64,000 bases of DNA from Gammaproteobacteria bacterium. Its GTDB lineage: Bacteria; Pseudomonadota; Gammaproteobacteria; S012-40. Shown here in pieces: positions 9,573-20,427 of the stretch. Under the pieces are notes generated by a model. The model was not told where the DNA came from. It ran no database searches and saw only the letters and a program-made list of their open reading frames with translations. Location: contig JAOUHV010000002.1 of NCBI GenBank assembly GCA_029884425.1, positions 1 to 64,000 of the forward strand, written 5' to 3'. Numbering within the stretch: the first letter of the stretch is position 1; each line of letters opens with the position of its first letter. A program made the translations under genes and the position numbers.

Positions 9573-10645
9573 AATTTTGCTCCCAACCTTTCACGCTGAT
9601 AGCTTCCATCTTGAACACGTCGACACCAATCCAAATTAGCCAAAAACCATTCCACCGTTTTGCGAATACCGCTATCGAAACTTTCGGCCGGTTTCCAGCC
9701 TAATTCCTTTTGAATTTTACTAGCATCGATGGCATAACGAAGATCATGCCCTGGTCGATCCGCCACATAAGTAATCAAATCTTCGTAGCGATTCACTCCT
9801 GGTGGTTTGCGAGGAGCCAACTCTTCCAATAATGCGCAAATTGTTTTAACGACTTTTATATTTTGTTTTTCGTTATGCCCACCAATATTGTATGTTTCAC
9901 CAACATCGCCTTTTTCTGCAACAAGACAAAGTGCCCGTGCATGATCTTCAACATATAGCCAATCGCGAACCTGATTTCCTTTGCCATATACTGGGAGCGG
10001 CTTACCCTCCAAGGCATTCAATATCATCACTGGAATTAACTTCTCAGGAAAATGATAAGGGCCATAATTATTAGAACAATTGGTCAATAAAGTCGGCAAT
10101 CCATAAGTGCGGTTCCATGCCCTAACCAAATGATCGGAACTTGCCTTGCTTGCCGAATAAGGTGAACTTGGCTGATACGGTGTTTTTTCCGTAAACAAAT
10201 CGTCAACACCATGAAGATCGCCGTACACTTCATCTGTTGAAATGTGATGAAAACGGAAGCTAGTTTTTTTATCGCCATTTAGCGATAGCCAATATCGACG
10301 AGCGGCCTCAAGCAAGGTGTAGGTGCCAACAATATTTGTTTGAATAAATTCGGCCGGCCCATCAATGGAACGATCAACATGAGATTCAGCCGCCAGATGC
10401 ATCACAATATCCGGCTGATACTTTTCAAAGATCCGCTGGATTTTTTCCGCGTCACAAATATCAACTTGCTCAAATGAATATCGGTCACTAGCAGAAACCG
10501 ATGAAAGTGATTCCAAATTGCCTGCGTAGGTCAAATTATCAACATTCACCACCCTATGAGGTAATTCGTTGATAATATTTCGAATCACTGCAGAGCCAAT
10601 AAAACCAGCCCCTCCGGTTACAACAATAGTTTTACTAGTCACCAT
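9569..10645 (-). CDS. rfbB: dTDP-glucose 4,6-dehydratase RmlB
   Basis: Converts dTDP-glucose to dTDP-4-keto-6-deoxyglucose. The extended SDR motifs are [32 protein letters not shown], the catalytic STDEVYGD and the pair in [33 protein letters not shown] is typical of RmlB. The ATG at 10645 is chosen because GGAAGG lies just upstream and because the protein then begins close to the Rossmann motif. A longer frame from TTG at 10657 is less likely. Confidence 0.95.
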   Translation of the reverse strand: MVTSKTIVVTGGAGFIGSAVIRNIINELPHRVVNVDNLTYAGNLESLSSVSASDRYSFEQVDICDAEKIQRIFEKYQPDIVMHLAAESHVDRSIDGPAEFIQTNIVGTYTLLEAARRYWLSLNGDKKTSFRFHHISTDEVYGDLHGVDDLFTEKTPYQPSSPYSASKASSDHLVRAWNRTYGLPTLLTNCSNNYGPYHFPEKLIPVMILNALEGKPLPVYGKGNQVRDWLYVEDHARALCLVAEKGDVGETYNIGGHNEKQNIKVVKTICALLEELAPRKPPGVNRYEDLITYVADRPGHDLRYAIDASKIQKELGWKPAESFDSGIRKTVEWFLANLDWCRRVQDGSYQRERLGAKL

Positions 10646-10658
10646 ACACCCTTCCAAT

Positions 10659-11009
10659 CTATTCTAGCCTTGGCTCAAAGCCGTCCAACTGATCCATTTC
10701 TTTCGTCAAAGCCGCAATTTCCAAACGAAGCGCTTCGTATTCGGCTATTTTGAACTTAAGAAACCTCGCGGTTATTTTCGCTTTCTCCTCAATTCCATGG
10801 GGAGTAAGCATATACGCATATCCCCGCTTTGAAGGATTATTCTTAAAGTTTTGAACTTTGACCCAACCTCGGTCAATCAAGGCATTGAGGCAATAGTTGG
10901 TTTTTCCCAAACTAATACCCAGAACTTTGGCCAAATCACGCTGACTCATTTCTGGATCACTTTCGAGCAATCTAAGCACTCGGTAACGAATTTCGTCGAC
11001 CAAAAGCAC
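10659..11009 (-). CDS. EPS-associated MarR-family transcriptional regulator
   Basis: A 116-residue winged-helix protein with [43 protein letters not shown] forming the HTH, then a C-terminal coiled-coil-like helix. It matches the small EPS-associated MarR regulators found inside exopolysaccharide loci. The frame begins at GTG 11009, but GGAGG lies directly against that codon; TTG at 11003 has better spacing, so the protein may be two residues shorter. Perfect palindromes lie immediately upstream and could be its own operators. It heads the rml and pse genes. Confidence 0.85.
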   Translation of the reverse strand: MLLVDEIRYRVLRLLESDPEMSQRDLAKVLGISLGKTNYCLNALIDRGWVKVQNFKNNPSKRGYAYMLTPHGIEEKAKITARFLKFKIAEYEALRLEIAALTKEMDQLDGFEPRLE

Positions 11010-11013
11010 CTCC

Positions 11014-11067
11014 GTTCAAGTATTGAACAATAAAGGCAGACACTCTCCAGGATACTTGAAACTCAAG
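11014..11067. promoter_or_regulatory. Candidate operator: paired palindromes upstream of the MarR-type gene
   Basis: GTTCAA-GTA-TTGAAC (11014-11028) is a perfect palindrome ending 3 to 4 bases from the GGAGG ribosome site. CTTGA-AAC-TCAAG (11055-11067) is a second palindrome with its centre about 40 bases away. In addition TTCAAGTAT (11015-11023) and ATACTTGAA (11052-11060) form an exact 9-base inverted repeat. The placement suits autorepression by a dimeric winged-helix protein. The regulator is not proven to bind here. Confidence 0.5.
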
Positions 11068-11092
11068 CCTGCAAGACCGCATTTGACGTAAA

Positions 11093-11923
11093 CTATCTCC
11101 ACTCTCCCGTACCGCTATCAAAACGCAGCAATCCCCTGCGATTAAAGCGTTTTTTTAGTTTTACAGGAAAAAACCAGCCTATCAGCTCAAAAATCGCCCA
11201 CACTGAACACATCCATCCCCCAGGTGCAATTCTATCTTTTTCTAGGATATAATTTTGTAACGCGGAGGATAGCTGATGGGTATGCGTCTTAAAACCACCC
11301 AAAAAAGACTCTACAACACTTAATTCATAACCCGACCTAGAGAAGGAATGCCACAGGTAATAATCTCCAGCCAACCTATATGACGACAAACGCTCTAAAT
11401 CCAAGCACTCATTCAACTCTGAACTCCAAAACGTTGATTCCTGCTGTATATACGGAAGCCGCCTTCCATACTCCCCCGCTAGAATAAGCTTCCGAACATA
11501 TCGAAATGGTAACCGTGCAGCAGTAACTTCGGAATTTTCATTAAAATTTACGTTTATTCCTGTAAGCCATTTAATTTCGGTGTCAAACATAATCCGCTGA
11601 ATTACAGAAAATGCCTTGTGATAATATAAATCGCCTGCATTTATATATGAGACGATATCACCCGTAGCTTTCGCCAAACCCTTTGCCAACGCATGATACA
11701 TACCAGAATCAGGCTCAGAAAAAAGCATGATCGCGGGATGATTTAAGCGTTGGATTTTTTCCACTGTACCGTCATTTGAGCCACCATCACAAATGATATA
11801 CTCAAGCTCAACACTTCCATCCATGACCGCAGATTGATTAATAACGGACTCAACTGTCTCCATGATTAGCGACTCAGCATTATAGCAAGGAGTAATGACA
11901 GAAAATCGTGGACGCCTATCCAT
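11093..11923 (-). CDS. Family 2 glycosyltransferase (WcaA-like)
   Basis: A cytoplasmic GT-A fold transferase that would add a sugar to the lipid-linked repeat unit. Residues 7-100 carry SVITPCYNAESLIMETVESV, ICDGGSNDGT and the FSEPDSGMYHALAKGL...YINAGD stretch, typical of small GT2 proteins such as WcaA relatives. The C-terminus is variable and has no clear membrane anchor. The sugar and linkage cannot be read from sequence. A gap of 75 bases separates it from the preceding GT2 gene. Confidence 0.88.
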   Translation of the reverse strand: MDRRPRFSVITPCYNAESLIMETVESVINQSAVMDGSVELEYIICDGGSNDGTVEKIQRLNHPAIMLFSEPDSGMYHALAKGLAKATGDIVSYINAGDLYYHKAFSVIQRIMFDTEIKWLTGINVNFNENSEVTAARLPFRYVRKLILAGEYGRRLPYIQQESTFWSSELNECLDLERLSSYRLAGDYYLWHSFSRSGYELSVVESFLGGFKTHTHQLSSALQNYILEKDRIAPGGWMCSVWAIFELIGWFFPVKLKKRFNRRGLLRFDSGTGEWR

Positions 11924-11998
11924 AAATAAAATTCTTAATATTATGTAATATTGTGCAAATCAATGTTGTCGATCCAACGCAAAAATATAACTTCAAGA

Positions 11999-12946
11999 TC
12001 ATAAATAACGCCTCAACGCAATACGGCGCAGATAGCTAAACATAACAACCCCAACCGTACACAATAATTTAAAAATTCCCATTCTATTTGGCTCCACTAC
12101 AAACTCCGTCCATATTGAAGAAAAATGACGAAACCGTTTGGCATCTATAATTTCCCTGAGCCACATCTTCACCATAAGCCTCTCTAACAAATGGACTTTA
12201 TTTACTTGTCGACAGTACCACACTTTAGCTTGAAAATACCTCAACCCAAGAATTCCATCCCTATCGGCAACACTTATAGAACCTGGGTGAGCCCTAAAAA
12301 AATTAAGGTTCTGCGCAACAAAACCAACCTTCGCGAATCTTGTTGCCGCCAGCAAATACAACAATAAATCAGGTCCCGCGCCATGATCCATAAAATCCGA
12401 ACATCCGGGGGAGTCGATTTTAATTTTTATATCTCTATTTAAATCACTCAGACGAAACAACGCAGCTCCAGGGGATACTGGCGCAACTCCATCCAGTGCA
12501 TCCAATATATAATCTTTCGTCGCATAAACACCAGTAGACCGCCTCCAATGAAAAAGCTCATCCCCACTCCAAGGTTCGTGTCCATTTATAACCCCTGAGA
12601 ATACAAACGCGACTTTCTCATCCTTTAGTAATGGAACGCATTCAGCAAGCATATCCTCTTTCATAAGATCATCACTGAAAAGAATTTTGCCATATTCACC
12701 TGTCGCCTCCTCGATACATCGCCGCCAGTTTCTTACTGGCCCGATGTTTTCAGAATTTCTAAACACTTTCACTCGACTATCTTTGACAGCATAGCTCTGA
12801 ACAACATTCCAAGTACCATCAGTACTAGCATTATCGACAACAATAATTTCAATATCACCGTAGGTCTGAGCCAATGCAGACTCCATAGTTTCAGCAATCA
12901 GACCTTCACGGTTATAAACAGGTATTAATATGGATACTTTACACAC
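11999..12946 (-). CDS. Family 2 glycosyltransferase
   Basis: GT2 enzyme with SILIPVYNREGLIAETMESALAQ at the N-terminus, VVDNASTDGTW for nucleotide-sugar binding and an FSDD metal-binding motif near residue 90. The start is GTG (12944-12946) with GAAGG seven bases upstream, overlapping the previous gene by 22 bases. The C-terminal basic stretch may associate with the membrane. Donor and acceptor unknown. Confidence 0.88.
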   Translation of the reverse strand: MCKVSILIPVYNREGLIAETMESALAQTYGDIEIIVVDNASTDGTWNVVQSYAVKDSRVKVFRNSENIGPVRNWRRCIEEATGEYGKILFSDDLMKEDMLAECVPLLKDEKVAFVFSGVINGHEPWSGDELFHWRRSTGVYATKDYILDALDGVAPVSPGAALFRLSDLNRDIKIKIDSPGCSDFMDHGAGPDLLLYLLAATRFAKVGFVAQNLNFFRAHPGSISVADRDGILGLRYFQAKVWYCRQVNKVHLLERLMVKMWLREIIDAKRFRHFSSIWTEFVVEPNRMGIFKLLCTVGVVMFSYLRRIALRRYL

Positions 12947-13845
12947 AAGATAGCCTTCTTTAGACTCTTTACTATGAGTTTCTGCAAGAAAGGAAAATAC
13001 TCAAATTGATCAAAACCCACAATCTGCTTCAACGAACCAAAATTCTGGAACAACCCTCGAACCCCCATTACCCTCCTTATATACCTTCTCTTAATTCTTG
13101 CAGAGCAAATAGAATAGTACGGATCAAGCAAATCAAACCACTTAGGGATTTCATACAGCATAATCAGCGGCTTGGACTCGACCCAGGATTTTTCCACTCG
13201 TTTCGAATACACATATGCCTGACTAGACACAACAAGCGATAACTTTTCCTCTTTTTGAGCCCAAGACAAGTAATCAAACACCAAACCACTATACGCGTGA
13301 CTAGTCCCTATATAACGTTTAAAGAATTGCGTTCTGTATGAGTCTGAGTGAATAACAAAACTACCAAATGGCAAATTAAATACATTATCGCAAAAAAAAC
13401 TTAATGCATTATCATATGATCTATCATGATCAATCTTCACCATTTTTTTGTATACGCCGTGTTTTTCATCAAAAATTTCCATATTTAGCAGCAATAGATT
13501 CGGGCATTTATTAACTAAAACATTTTTCACATAGACCAAAGCCCCATCCTTTAACCTATCATCATCACCCAGCCAATAAAAATATTCAGATGTGACACTG
13601 CAAGCCGAAGCAATCATACTTTCATCAATCGACAATAACTTTTCATGGGAAATGACGGTCAAATTCTGATACTTTGACCTCAACTCATCAAGAAGATCCC
13701 CCGTCCCATCATTGGAATTATTATCACTAACAATTAAACTAACACGTTCCTTCTGGCACTCTACAATAAGAGATTCCAAATACTCACTAAGGAGGTGATA
13801 TCTGTTTCGTGTTGGAATGACGATAGTCAAAAGTTTATCTAACAT
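12925..13845 (-). CDS. Family 2 glycosyltransferase (abequosyltransferase-like group possible)
   Basis: GT2 fold: TIVIPTRNRYHLLSEYLESL, SLIVSDNNSNDGTGDLL and YWLGDDDRLK with the DXD-type metal site. The ATG at 13845 is preferred because AAGG lies about nine bases upstream; an upstream ATG at 13866 lacks one. The NRYHLLSEYL and WLGDDD pattern recalls dideoxyhexosyltransferases such as abequosyltransferase. That makes it the most plausible tyvelosyl- or paratosyltransferase here, but this is only a suggestion. Confidence 0.85.
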   Translation of the reverse strand: MLDKLLTIVIPTRNRYHLLSEYLESLIVECQKERVSLIVSDNNSNDGTGDLLDELRSKYQNLTVISHEKLLSIDESMIASACSVTSEYFYWLGDDDRLKDGALVYVKNVLVNKCPNLLLLNMEIFDEKHGVYKKMVKIDHDRSYDNALSFFCDNVFNLPFGSFVIHSDSYRTQFFKRYIGTSHAYSGLVFDYLSWAQKEEKLSLVVSSQAYVYSKRVEKSWVESKPLIMLYEIPKWFDLLDPYYSICSARIKRRYIRRVMGVRGLFQNFGSLKQIVGFDQFEYFPFLQKLIVKSLKKAILCVKYPY

Positions 13846-15157
13846 AAACCGAACCTTTTCGAACATAAAATAGATATTGCAGTGGTGAAATAATTGCTGT
13901 AAGTGATATTGAAATTATGGTGGCCAATATCACACCGGCAACACCAAGATCGGTCTGTGCCAAATAAATACTTAAGGGTATATTGATAGCTGCGGAGAAT
14001 GAGGTTATAAAAACACCGATTTTCAACTTCCCTATAGCGCCTATAAAACAGCTAAAAATTGCATTCCAGAGCATCATTATTGTCAGCACAACAAACAATC
14101 CGACCACATACCGAGGTACATCAACGCCATCACCAACCCAAAGCTGAATAAGCCAATCTGCATTAAAAGAAAAAATGAGAGCCGATAACGACAACACCAG
14201 AAAAACCACCAACTGAGCAGCAGTGTATTTCTTAATCCATGAATAATCGCCACGATGAAATGCTTCAGTATAGGCTGGCAACAACGGGGTCAATAATAAC
14301 GTTTGTATCAAAACAAAAAAACTAAACAACTTTAACACCACTTCATACGGCGTCACCATTCCAGGCCCTAATATCTGAGAAATTATAATCCTGTCCGTCA
14401 TATATATAGACAGCGTCGCCAGTTGGATAATAAAGAACTGAATACCCAGGGTTAATAGCGGCTTTATTTGGAGCAATTTTGGCTTGCTAAAAAAGGGCAT
14501 TAAACGAGGGTGTTTGGCGTGCAAAATTAAAGTCAAAATAAGATTGGATGAGACAAGCGCAAGGCCATACGCGAGCACCATATACAGAATAGATGAATCA
14601 CAGAAAACATATAACGCATATACCGAAAAAAGTGCCAATATGTTTGCCAAAAACTGACTAAAAACGACATAAGATGTTTTCTGCAACCCATGAAAAACTT
14701 GTGCAACAAGGCTAATCCAGAAATTTGCCAAAATGCACATTGCCAATACTATAACAGACTCCCTCAGTGCGACCTCAGATACTATCGTTGTGTTAAATAT
14801 TCTCTGCCAACTGACACTAATGGAGACTATAAGCACAACTAAAAACAATACAACTGCTACAAAACCGACAACCATATACGACGCAGCAACATACTCTCTG
14901 GCACTATTATAGTCTGATGCAGACAATGATTCAGAAACCTTGTTCCTCAATCCATTACCTATACCCAGGTCAAACAACATCACCCATGAAATAAGTGCGA
15001 GCATGGTAGCCCACACGCCAAATAGCTCATTTCCTAAATACTTAATAGTAATCGGCATCGCCACAAAGGTGGCTAAGATAGCAAGTCCCTTAAAAATAAA
15101 AGAGGACTTAACCTGATAAACATAATTAAAACCCCTGGAGCTTGACAATTCAGACAT
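13835..15157 (-). CDS. wzx: Wzx-type O-unit flippase (polysaccharide biosynthesis protein)
   Basis: A polytopic inner-membrane protein of about 440 residues with some 12 hydrophobic segments. Near the N-terminus are [23 protein letters not shown] and [24 protein letters not shown], typical of MATE/PST-fold flippases. It would move the undecaprenyl-linked repeat unit across the inner membrane. The ATG at 15155-15157 overlaps the end of the epimerase gene by eight bases; the frame extends to 15226 but that part overlaps the upstream gene. It overlaps the downstream GT2 gene. Confidence 0.88.
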   Translation of the reverse strand: MSELSSSRGFNYVYQVKSSFIFKGLAILATFVAMPITIKYLGNELFGVWATMLALISWVMLFDLGIGNGLRNKVSESLSASDYNSAREYVAASYMVVGFVAVVLFLVVLIVSISVSWQRIFNTTIVSEVALRESVIVLAMCILANFWISLVAQVFHGLQKTSYVVFSQFLANILALFSVYALYVFCDSSILYMVLAYGLALVSSNLILTLILHAKHPRLMPFFSKPKLLQIKPLLTLGIQFFIIQLATLSIYMTDRIIISQILGPGMVTPYEVVLKLFSFFVLIQTLLLTPLLPAYTEAFHRGDYSWIKKYTAAQLVVFLVLSLSALIFSFNADWLIQLWVGDGVDVPRYVVGLFVVLTIMMLWNAIFSCFIGAIGKLKIGVFITSFSAAINIPLSIYLAQTDLGVAGVILATIISISLTAIISPLQYLFYVRKGSVYVR

Positions 15158-16175
15158 GACCGCATGACAACCATTCAACCATTTTCCGCACTCCCTCTTT
15201 GGCATTAACCCTAGGATTCCAACCAAGCCACTTTTCTGCTTTTGTCACATCAGCCACAAACACCTTTTGGTCGCTAGCACGCACTGGCAACTTTGTATAG
15301 TCAAGCTCCACACCCACTATAGATTCCAATAACGAAAACAACTCTAACAATGACAGGCTCTGCGCAGCCCCACCACCTATATTAAACACTTGTCCCCTAG
15401 CTTTATCCTCATGTGAAACTGCTGCAAAATATAAACTCTTCATATCATCCGCATGCAGCACATCTCTCACTTGCTTTCCATTACCTGATATAGTGAACGG
15501 TTCTTTTAATTTTCCATTTTTTATATCTATCGCCTGTTGACAAAACCAACCAACCCATCCTTGATCATAGGTAGCATATTGCCGACCACCATACATTGAT
15601 GAGTGTCTAAACACCGCGGTATTCAAATCAAAGATCCTTGCATAATCAAGCATGTATTGATCTGCAGCGCCCTTCGAGCAACCATAGGGAGAGTGAAATT
15701 CCATTGGCGTCGTTTCGTCAAAACCTTTTTCATATCCTTTTGCCTCATAACGAGTTTCCGTTTCCAGGTATTCAACCCACTCAAGGTCTCCGTAAACTTT
15801 ATTCGTGGATGAGTAAATGACTTGAGCATAAGGAACATGTGCACGAACAGCTTCTAGCAAATTCAAGGTCCCTAGTGAATTTGTTTCAAAATCTGCCCTT
15901 GGATTTGAAATTGAAGTTGTCATTGCCACTTGTCCTGCCAAATGAAAAATCACGTCTGGCTTATAATTGGCAATTAGGCTATCAACATCATTTGCATTTC
16001 GTATGTCTCCATGAACAAAGAAGAACTTTCCTTTTTCTTTTAGCCACTGATAATTGAGATTACTGCCTGTGCGTGATAAGTTGTCAAAAATACATAACTC
16101 TTCTCCACGAGAGAGCACTTCCTCTGCGAGATTGCTCCCTAAAAATCCACACCCGCCAGTAATCAAATATTTCAT
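15150..16175 (-). CDS. rfbE: CDP-paratose 2-epimerase (CDP-tyvelose epimerase)
   Basis: Epimerises CDP-paratose at C2 to CDP-tyvelose using bound NAD. The sequence closely follows Salmonella Rfb[97 protein letters not shown] and [12 protein letters not shown] are nearly identical as I recall them. The catalytic tyrosine/lysine are in the PYGCSK segment. Its presence indicates tyvelose rather than only paratose or abequose. It overlaps the preceding reductase gene by four bases. Confidence 0.92.
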   Translation of the reverse strand: MKYLITGGCGFLGSNLAEEVLSRGEELCIFDNLSRTGSNLNYQWLKEKGKFFFVHGDIRNANDVDSLIANYKPDVIFHLAGQVAMTTSISNPRADFETNSLGTLNLLEAVRAHVPYAQVIYSSTNKVYGDLEWVEYLETETRYEAKGYEKGFDETTPMEFHSPYGCSKGAADQYMLDYARIFDLNTAVFRHSSMYGGRQYATYDQGWVGWFCQQAIDIKNGKLKEPFTISGNGKQVRDVLHADDMKSLYFAAVSHEDKARGQVFNIGGGAAQSLSLLELFSLLESIVGVELDYTKLPVRASDQKVFVADVTKAEKWLGWNPRVNAKEGVRKMVEWLSCGHV

Positions 16176-17125
16176 CGATAAATCTCTTTTCGGTTTATAA
16201 ATTCATCCAGCGTGACCTTCAGTCCTTCATCAAGACGGATTGTTTGCCTGCATCCTATCCAGGAAGCAAGCTTTTTTACATTAGCCACAACACTCATCAT
16301 TTCATCAGGGCGGTACTCCCTACCACCCCAATTTAACTCACCCTTGCCTATCAATTTCTGCAGCCGGGATCCAAATTCATGCAACGTGAGTCCTTTACCA
16401 GAACCCACATTTATCACTTCTTGCGATGGAAAATTCTCTAAACTTGCTACATCAACTATCGCTGATGCCGCATCCTTAACAAAGATATAGTCCCGCAACT
16501 GCTTTCCTAGGGTAAGTTCAATTTTCTCATTCGCCAAACATCCCTTTATCAGCATCGGCACAAATTTATGCTCTCCCTCCAAAGGTCCATACATTCCAAA
16601 TGGACGGAGAACGGTCAATTGCTGACCACTGGACTTTGACTGAGCCAATGCAATGAGACTACCTGCAGCTTTCGTTGCCGCATAAACCCCCTGTGGGTTA
16701 AGGCTCGCCATTTCATTAATAGGATAATCATGTGCGCCATACTCATAGCATGTCCCTACATGAATAACGCGCTCAACTTTATGCTGCTTTGCTTCCTCCA
16801 ATATCCATGAAACTGCTTGAACATTACCTAGGATTGCTGCCTCATAATCCTGCTGCCTATAGTCAACACCATACGCTGCACAATTTACAATAACATGAGG
16901 TTGACATTGCTCTATGGCTGCAACAATGGAACTCCTGTCTTGCAAATCAAATGGTATCAAACTCACAACATGCTCAATGCCCAGCCTCTTTAGTCGCCAA
17001 GTATTCGATTCTTGGCGGACAGCACAAAATGTTTCAATACCCCTCTCCACAAATAATGCCGACAAGTGCGCACCAAGAAATCCTGAGGCCCCTGTCACCA
17101 TCACTCGTTTATTTTGCAAGTACAT
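16172..17125 (-). CDS. NAD(P)-dependent reductase, probable CDP-paratose synthase
   Basis: An extended SDR protein with [18 protein letters not shown] for nucleotide binding and the catalytic [40 protein letters not shown] and [14 protein letters not shown] resemble Salmonella RfbS. Position between ddhC and the tyvelose epimerase supports reduction of CDP-3,6-dideoxy-4-keto-glucose at C4 to CDP-paratose. An abequose synthase would have opposite stereochemistry, but the adjacent epimerase uses CDP-paratose, favouring the former. Confidence 0.75.
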   Translation of the reverse strand: MYLQNKRVMVTGASGFLGAHLSALFVERGIETFCAVRQESNTWRLKRLGIEHVVSLIPFDLQDRSSIVAAIEQCQPHVIVNCAAYGVDYRQQDYEAAILGNVQAVSWILEEAKQHKVERVIHVGTCYEYGAHDYPINEMASLNPQGVYAATKAAGSLIALAQSKSSGQQLTVLRPFGMYGPLEGEHKFVPMLIKGCLANEKIELTLGKQLRDYIFVKDAASAIVDVASLENFPSQEVINVGSGKGLTLHEFGSRLQKLIGKGELNWGGREYRPDEMMSVVANVKKLASWIGCRQTIRLDEGLKVTLDEFINRKEIYR

Positions 17126-17127
17126 CT

Positions 17128-18441
17128 TTAGAAATTCACTCCAAAAAAAGCTTCCATTTTTTCAACCACAAAATTCATCATCTCTTTTGAAATACCAGGA
17201 TAAATTCCTATCCAAAAAGTATTGTTCATGACTGTGTCTGTATTGCGCAAATCTCCGCTTACCCGATATTTTCTTCCTGCAAAATAAGGTTGCTTGGTTA
17301 GATTTCCAGCAAACAACAGTCGACTGCCTATCTTATGTTGATCCATAAATTTCAACAGATCGACACGTGAAGCTGGAGCATCGTCTCTCAACGTAATTGG
17401 GAAGCCAAACCATGAAGGATCTGAGTTGGGCGTAGCTTCTGGTAGAATCAGGAATTCTTGTAAAGATGACAGTCTATCTTTTAGATAGATAAAATTATCC
17501 TTTCTTTGCTGCACAAACCCTGGCAACTTGTCCATCTGCGCCAAAGCTACCGCAGCTTGCATATCAGTGATTTTTAGATTGTAGCCTAGGTGAGAATAGG
17601 TGTATTTGTGATCATAGCCCGTTGGTAAATCACCCAACTGCCAGCCAAAACGCTTGTTGCAGGTATTGTCTTGCCCTGGCCCACAATAACAATCCCTACC
17701 CCAGTCACGGAAAGATTCAATAATTTTTTTCAGTTTACCGTTATTAGTAAACACCGCTCCACCTTCACCCATGGTGATGTGATGTGCAGGATAAAAACTA
17801 CAGGTCGCAATATGGCCAAATGTACCTACCATTTTTCCGTCATAGGTTGACCCCAATGCATCACAGCAATCCTCGATAACCCACAGGTCATGCTTCTCCG
17901 CCACTTCCATGACTGCGCGTAAATCAAATGGATTACCCAACGTATGCGCTATCATAATTGCACGTGTTTTGTCGCTCACTGCTGCTGCAATTTTTGCAGG
18001 ATCAATGTTGTATGTTGGAATATCCACATCGACAAAAACAGGCACCATTCCATATTGCAGCATGGGGTTTACCGTTGTGGGAAAGCCCGCAGCGACGGTA
18101 ATCACTTCATCACCTGGCTTCAACGCCTTGTCACCTAGCTTGTACGAGGTTAACGCCGAAAAGGCCAACAAATTTGCTGACGAACCAGAGTTGGTGGTCA
18201 AGACATGCTTCACGCCCACAAATTCAGCAAATCGCTTTTCAAAGGCATCATTATAGCGACCTGTGGTAAGCCAAAAATCCAATGATGAGTCCACCAAATT
18301 CATCATTTCTTCCGCTCCATATACTTTTCCAGATGGAGGAACAGTGGACTTACCAGCGACAAACGCCTTTGGGCCATGTGCTGTTTCGGCATATTTTTTA
18401 ACTAGTGCGAGAATTTCGTTTCGTAATTGCTGTTCTGACAT
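17128..18441 (-). CDS. rfbH: CDP-4-dehydro-6-deoxy-D-glucose 3-dehydrase (E1, RfbH/DdhC)
   Basis: A PMP-dependent [2Fe-2S] dehydrase that removes the C3 hydroxyl on the way to 3,6-dideoxyhexoses. The PLP lysine is replaced by histidine in [13 protein letters not shown] (H220), the hallmark of this enzyme. The Fe-S pattern C193-X57-C251-X1-C253-X7-C261 is intact. [21 protein letters not shown] and [20 protein letters not shown] are conserved. Length 437 is normal. The NAD(P)H reductase partner E3 (DdhD/RfbI) is not encoded in this window. Confidence 0.95.
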   Translation of the reverse strand: MSEQQLRNEILALVKKYAETAHGPKAFVAGKSTVPPSGKVYGAEEMMNLVDSSLDFWLTTGRYNDAFEKRFAEFVGVKHVLTTNSGSSANLLAFSALTSYKLGDKALKPGDEVITVAAGFPTTVNPMLQYGMVPVFVDVDIPTYNIDPAKIAAAVSDKTRAIMIAHTLGNPFDLRAVMEVAEKHDLWVIEDCCDALGSTYDGKMVGTFGHIATCSFYPAHHITMGEGGAVFTNNGKLKKIIESFRDWGRDCYCGPGQDNTCNKRFGWQLGDLPTGYDHKYTYSHLGYNLKITDMQAAVALAQMDKLPGFVQQRKDNFIYLKDRLSSLQEFLILPEATPNSDPSWFGFPITLRDDAPASRVDLLKFMDQHKIGSRLLFAGNLTKQPYFAGRKYRVSGDLRNTDTVMNNTFWIGIYPGISKEMMNFVVEKMEAFFGVNF

Positions 18442-18463
18442 CGACTTTACCTAACGATAATTA

Positions 18464-19534
18464 CTAATGCTTAACTTCGTAAGCGAGAATTTGATTTATA
18501 GTGAATGACAGCATGTCTTCACCTTGCGAGTACGCCTTATACCAACGCGCAGAATGATCTAACGCCTGCTGAATATCCCAGCGAGGAATCCAACCCAACC
18601 TGGATCGTGCCTTTGATGAGTCCAACTTCAGGTAATGCGCTTCGTGCGGATGATAATCACCATCCAACTTCCAGCTAGCGCCGTCACCCCACGACTTTAC
18701 CAACTCATCTACAATCCAAGAAACTGGTTTGGCATCATATTCCGACGGGCCAAAATTCCATCCCTCTGCGTAAACTTCGCCATCACACCATAATTTCTCG
18801 GCCAACAGAAGATATCCACTTAATGGCTCCAACACATGCTGCCATGGGCGAATAGCATTCGGGTTGCGGATTTGAACTGTTTCATTTCTCATGAAGCAAT
18901 TTATCATATCAGGAATCAGACGGTCTTCTGCCCAGTCGCCGCCACCAATAACATTCCCCGCACGCGCAGACGCAATGGCCACGCCATGCTTTTTCCAATC
19001 GGAAACTGGAAAATATGAATTACGATACGAAGCCGTTAATAACTCTACACAGCCTTTACTGCTACTATAGGGATCATATCCACCCATGGGCTCATTTTCA
19101 CGATACCCCCACTCCCACTCTTTGTTTTCGTAGCATTTATCACTGGTTACCACTACAAATGCACGCACTCCACCCGTGCGTCGTGCGGCTTCCAAGCAGT
19201 TTAGTGTTCCCATCACATTCGTGGAGTAAGTTTCGATCGGTTCACGATAAGACAAGCGAACCAATGGCTGCGCTGCCAAATGCAAAACTATCTCTGGGCG
19301 ACAGTCTGCGTAAACCTTCAGCACACTTGGCAAATCACGAATATCGCCAATTACGCTGTTAATGCGTTTGTTTAATGAAATGACATCAAATAATGATGGC
19401 TCAGATGGTGGAGTCAGAGCAAAGCCTGTTACTTCGGCACCAGCCATGTGTAACCATTGCGATAACCACGCCCCCTTAAAACCGGTATGACCAGTAATTA
19501 ATACTCGCTTTCCTTTCCAAAAATCCCGGTTCAT
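18464..19534 (-). CDS. rfbG: CDP-glucose 4,6-dehydratase (DdhB)
   Basis: Second step of CDP-3,6-dideoxyhexose synthesis. FWKGKRVLITGHTGFKGAWLSQWL is the characteristic N-terminus. HLAAQPLVRLSYREPIETY, VTSDKCYENKEW and the catalytic pair in YDPYSSSKGCVELL are all present, as is RAGNVIGGGDWAEDRLIPD. The ATG at 19532-19534 shares its ATGA with the ddhA stop; a longer frame to 19549 is not supported. About 357 residues, as expected. Confidence 0.95.
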   Translation of the reverse strand: MNRDFWKGKRVLITGHTGFKGAWLSQWLHMAGAEVTGFALTPPSEPSLFDVISLNKRINSVIGDIRDLPSVLKVYADCRPEIVLHLAAQPLVRLSYREPIETYSTNVMGTLNCLEAARRTGGVRAFVVVTSDKCYENKEWEWGYRENEPMGGYDPYSSSKGCVELLTASYRNSYFPVSDWKKHGVAIASARAGNVIGGGDWAEDRLIPDMINCFMRNETVQIRNPNAIRPWQHVLEPLSGYLLLAEKLWCDGEVYAEGWNFGPSEYDAKPVSWIVDELVKSWGDGASWKLDGDYHPHEAHYLKLDSSKARSRLGWIPRWDIQQALDHSARWYKAYSQGEDMLSFTINQILAYEVKH

Positions 19535-20304
19535 CACCAAACCTTCCAAGGGGCTTTTTTCTTATTCCACAAATCTTCCAGGTGATGTTTGTCGCGCAAG
19601 GTATCCATCGGCTGCCAAAAGCCATTATGCTCATACGCAGCCAACTGCCCATCCGCGGCCAATCGATTCAGTGGCTCTTGCTCCCAGGTTGTGTCATCTC
19701 CAGCAATGTAATCCAACACTTTTGGAGATAACACAAAAAAACCACCATTAATCAGAGCACCATCGCCCCGAGGTTTTTCTTGGAATGTTTTCACTAATCC
19801 ATTGTGAATATCCAACGCCCCAAAACGCCCAGGGGGATAGGTAGCCGTCAATGTTGCTAACTTTCCCTGTTGACGGTGATACTGCAAGGTTTTACCAATA
19901 TCTACGTCACCCACACCATCGCCATAGGTAAAGAAAAATGCATCTTCGTTTTTCACATACTCTGCAACTCGACGAAGGCGCCCCCCTGTCATGGACTTTT
20001 CACCTGTATCAACCAGCGTTACCTGCCATGGCTCAGCGCGTTTTTCATGAACCTCCATGCGATTTTCCCGCATGCAAAATGTCACGTCCGATTGATGTAG
20101 AAAATAATTCGCAAAATACTCTTTAATTACATAGCCTTTGTAGCCACAGCAAATAATAAAATCATTCACTCCATAGGCAGAATATATTTTCATAATATGC
20201 CAAAGTATCGGTTTACCACCAATTTCAACCATGGGTTTTGGCTTTAGGTCCGTTTCTTCACTAAGGCGAGTTCCTAATCCACCAGCTAAAATCACTGCTT
20301 TCAC
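19534..20304 (-). CDS. rfbF: Glucose-1-phosphate cytidylyltransferase (DdhA)
   Basis: Makes CDP-glucose from CTP and glucose-1-phosphate. [37 protein letters not shown] is diagnostic. [14 protein letters not shown] holds the metal-binding aspartate and [16 protein letters not shown] follow. 256 residues is the family length. The start is a GTG (20302-20304). It is first of the ddh genes, after a 123-base gap from the polymerase/ligase-like gene that carries a possible mini-ORF. Confidence 0.95.
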   Translation of the reverse strand: MKAVILAGGLGTRLSEETDLKPKPMVEIGGKPILWHIMKIYSAYGVNDFIICCGYKGYVIKEYFANYFLHQSDVTFCMRENRMEVHEKRAEPWQVTLVDTGEKSMTGGRLRRVAEYVKNEDAFFFTYGDGVGDVDIGKTLQYHRQQGKLATLTATYPPGRFGALDIHNGLVKTFQEKPRGDGALINGGFFVLSPKVLDYIAGDDTTWEQEPLNRLAADGQLAAYEHNGFWQPMDTLRDKHHLEDLWNKKKAPWKVW

Positions 20305-20308
20305 TGAT

Positions 20309-20395
20309 TCACACTCCGCTTATAACTTCGTCTTTTATTTCGCTTATTAATTTCTGCAAGTTTTCCACAAACTTAAAACACTTCCGACACATCAT
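20309..20395 (-). CDS. Possible 28-residue CxxC mini-protein ahead of ddhA
   Basis: ATGATG at 20390-20395 opens a short frame with CRKC near the N-terminus and a helical, charged remainder ([12 protein letters not shown]), ending four bases before the ddhA GTG. The same frame remains open upstream into the end of the preceding gene. The ribosome site is weak. It could be a real small protein, a translational leader for ddhA, or chance. Confidence 0.25.
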   Translation of the reverse strand: MMCRKCFKFVENLQKLISEIKDEVISGV

Positions 20396-20427
20396 ATAAA
20401 GACCATCACTAAAGATATAATTCCCTA

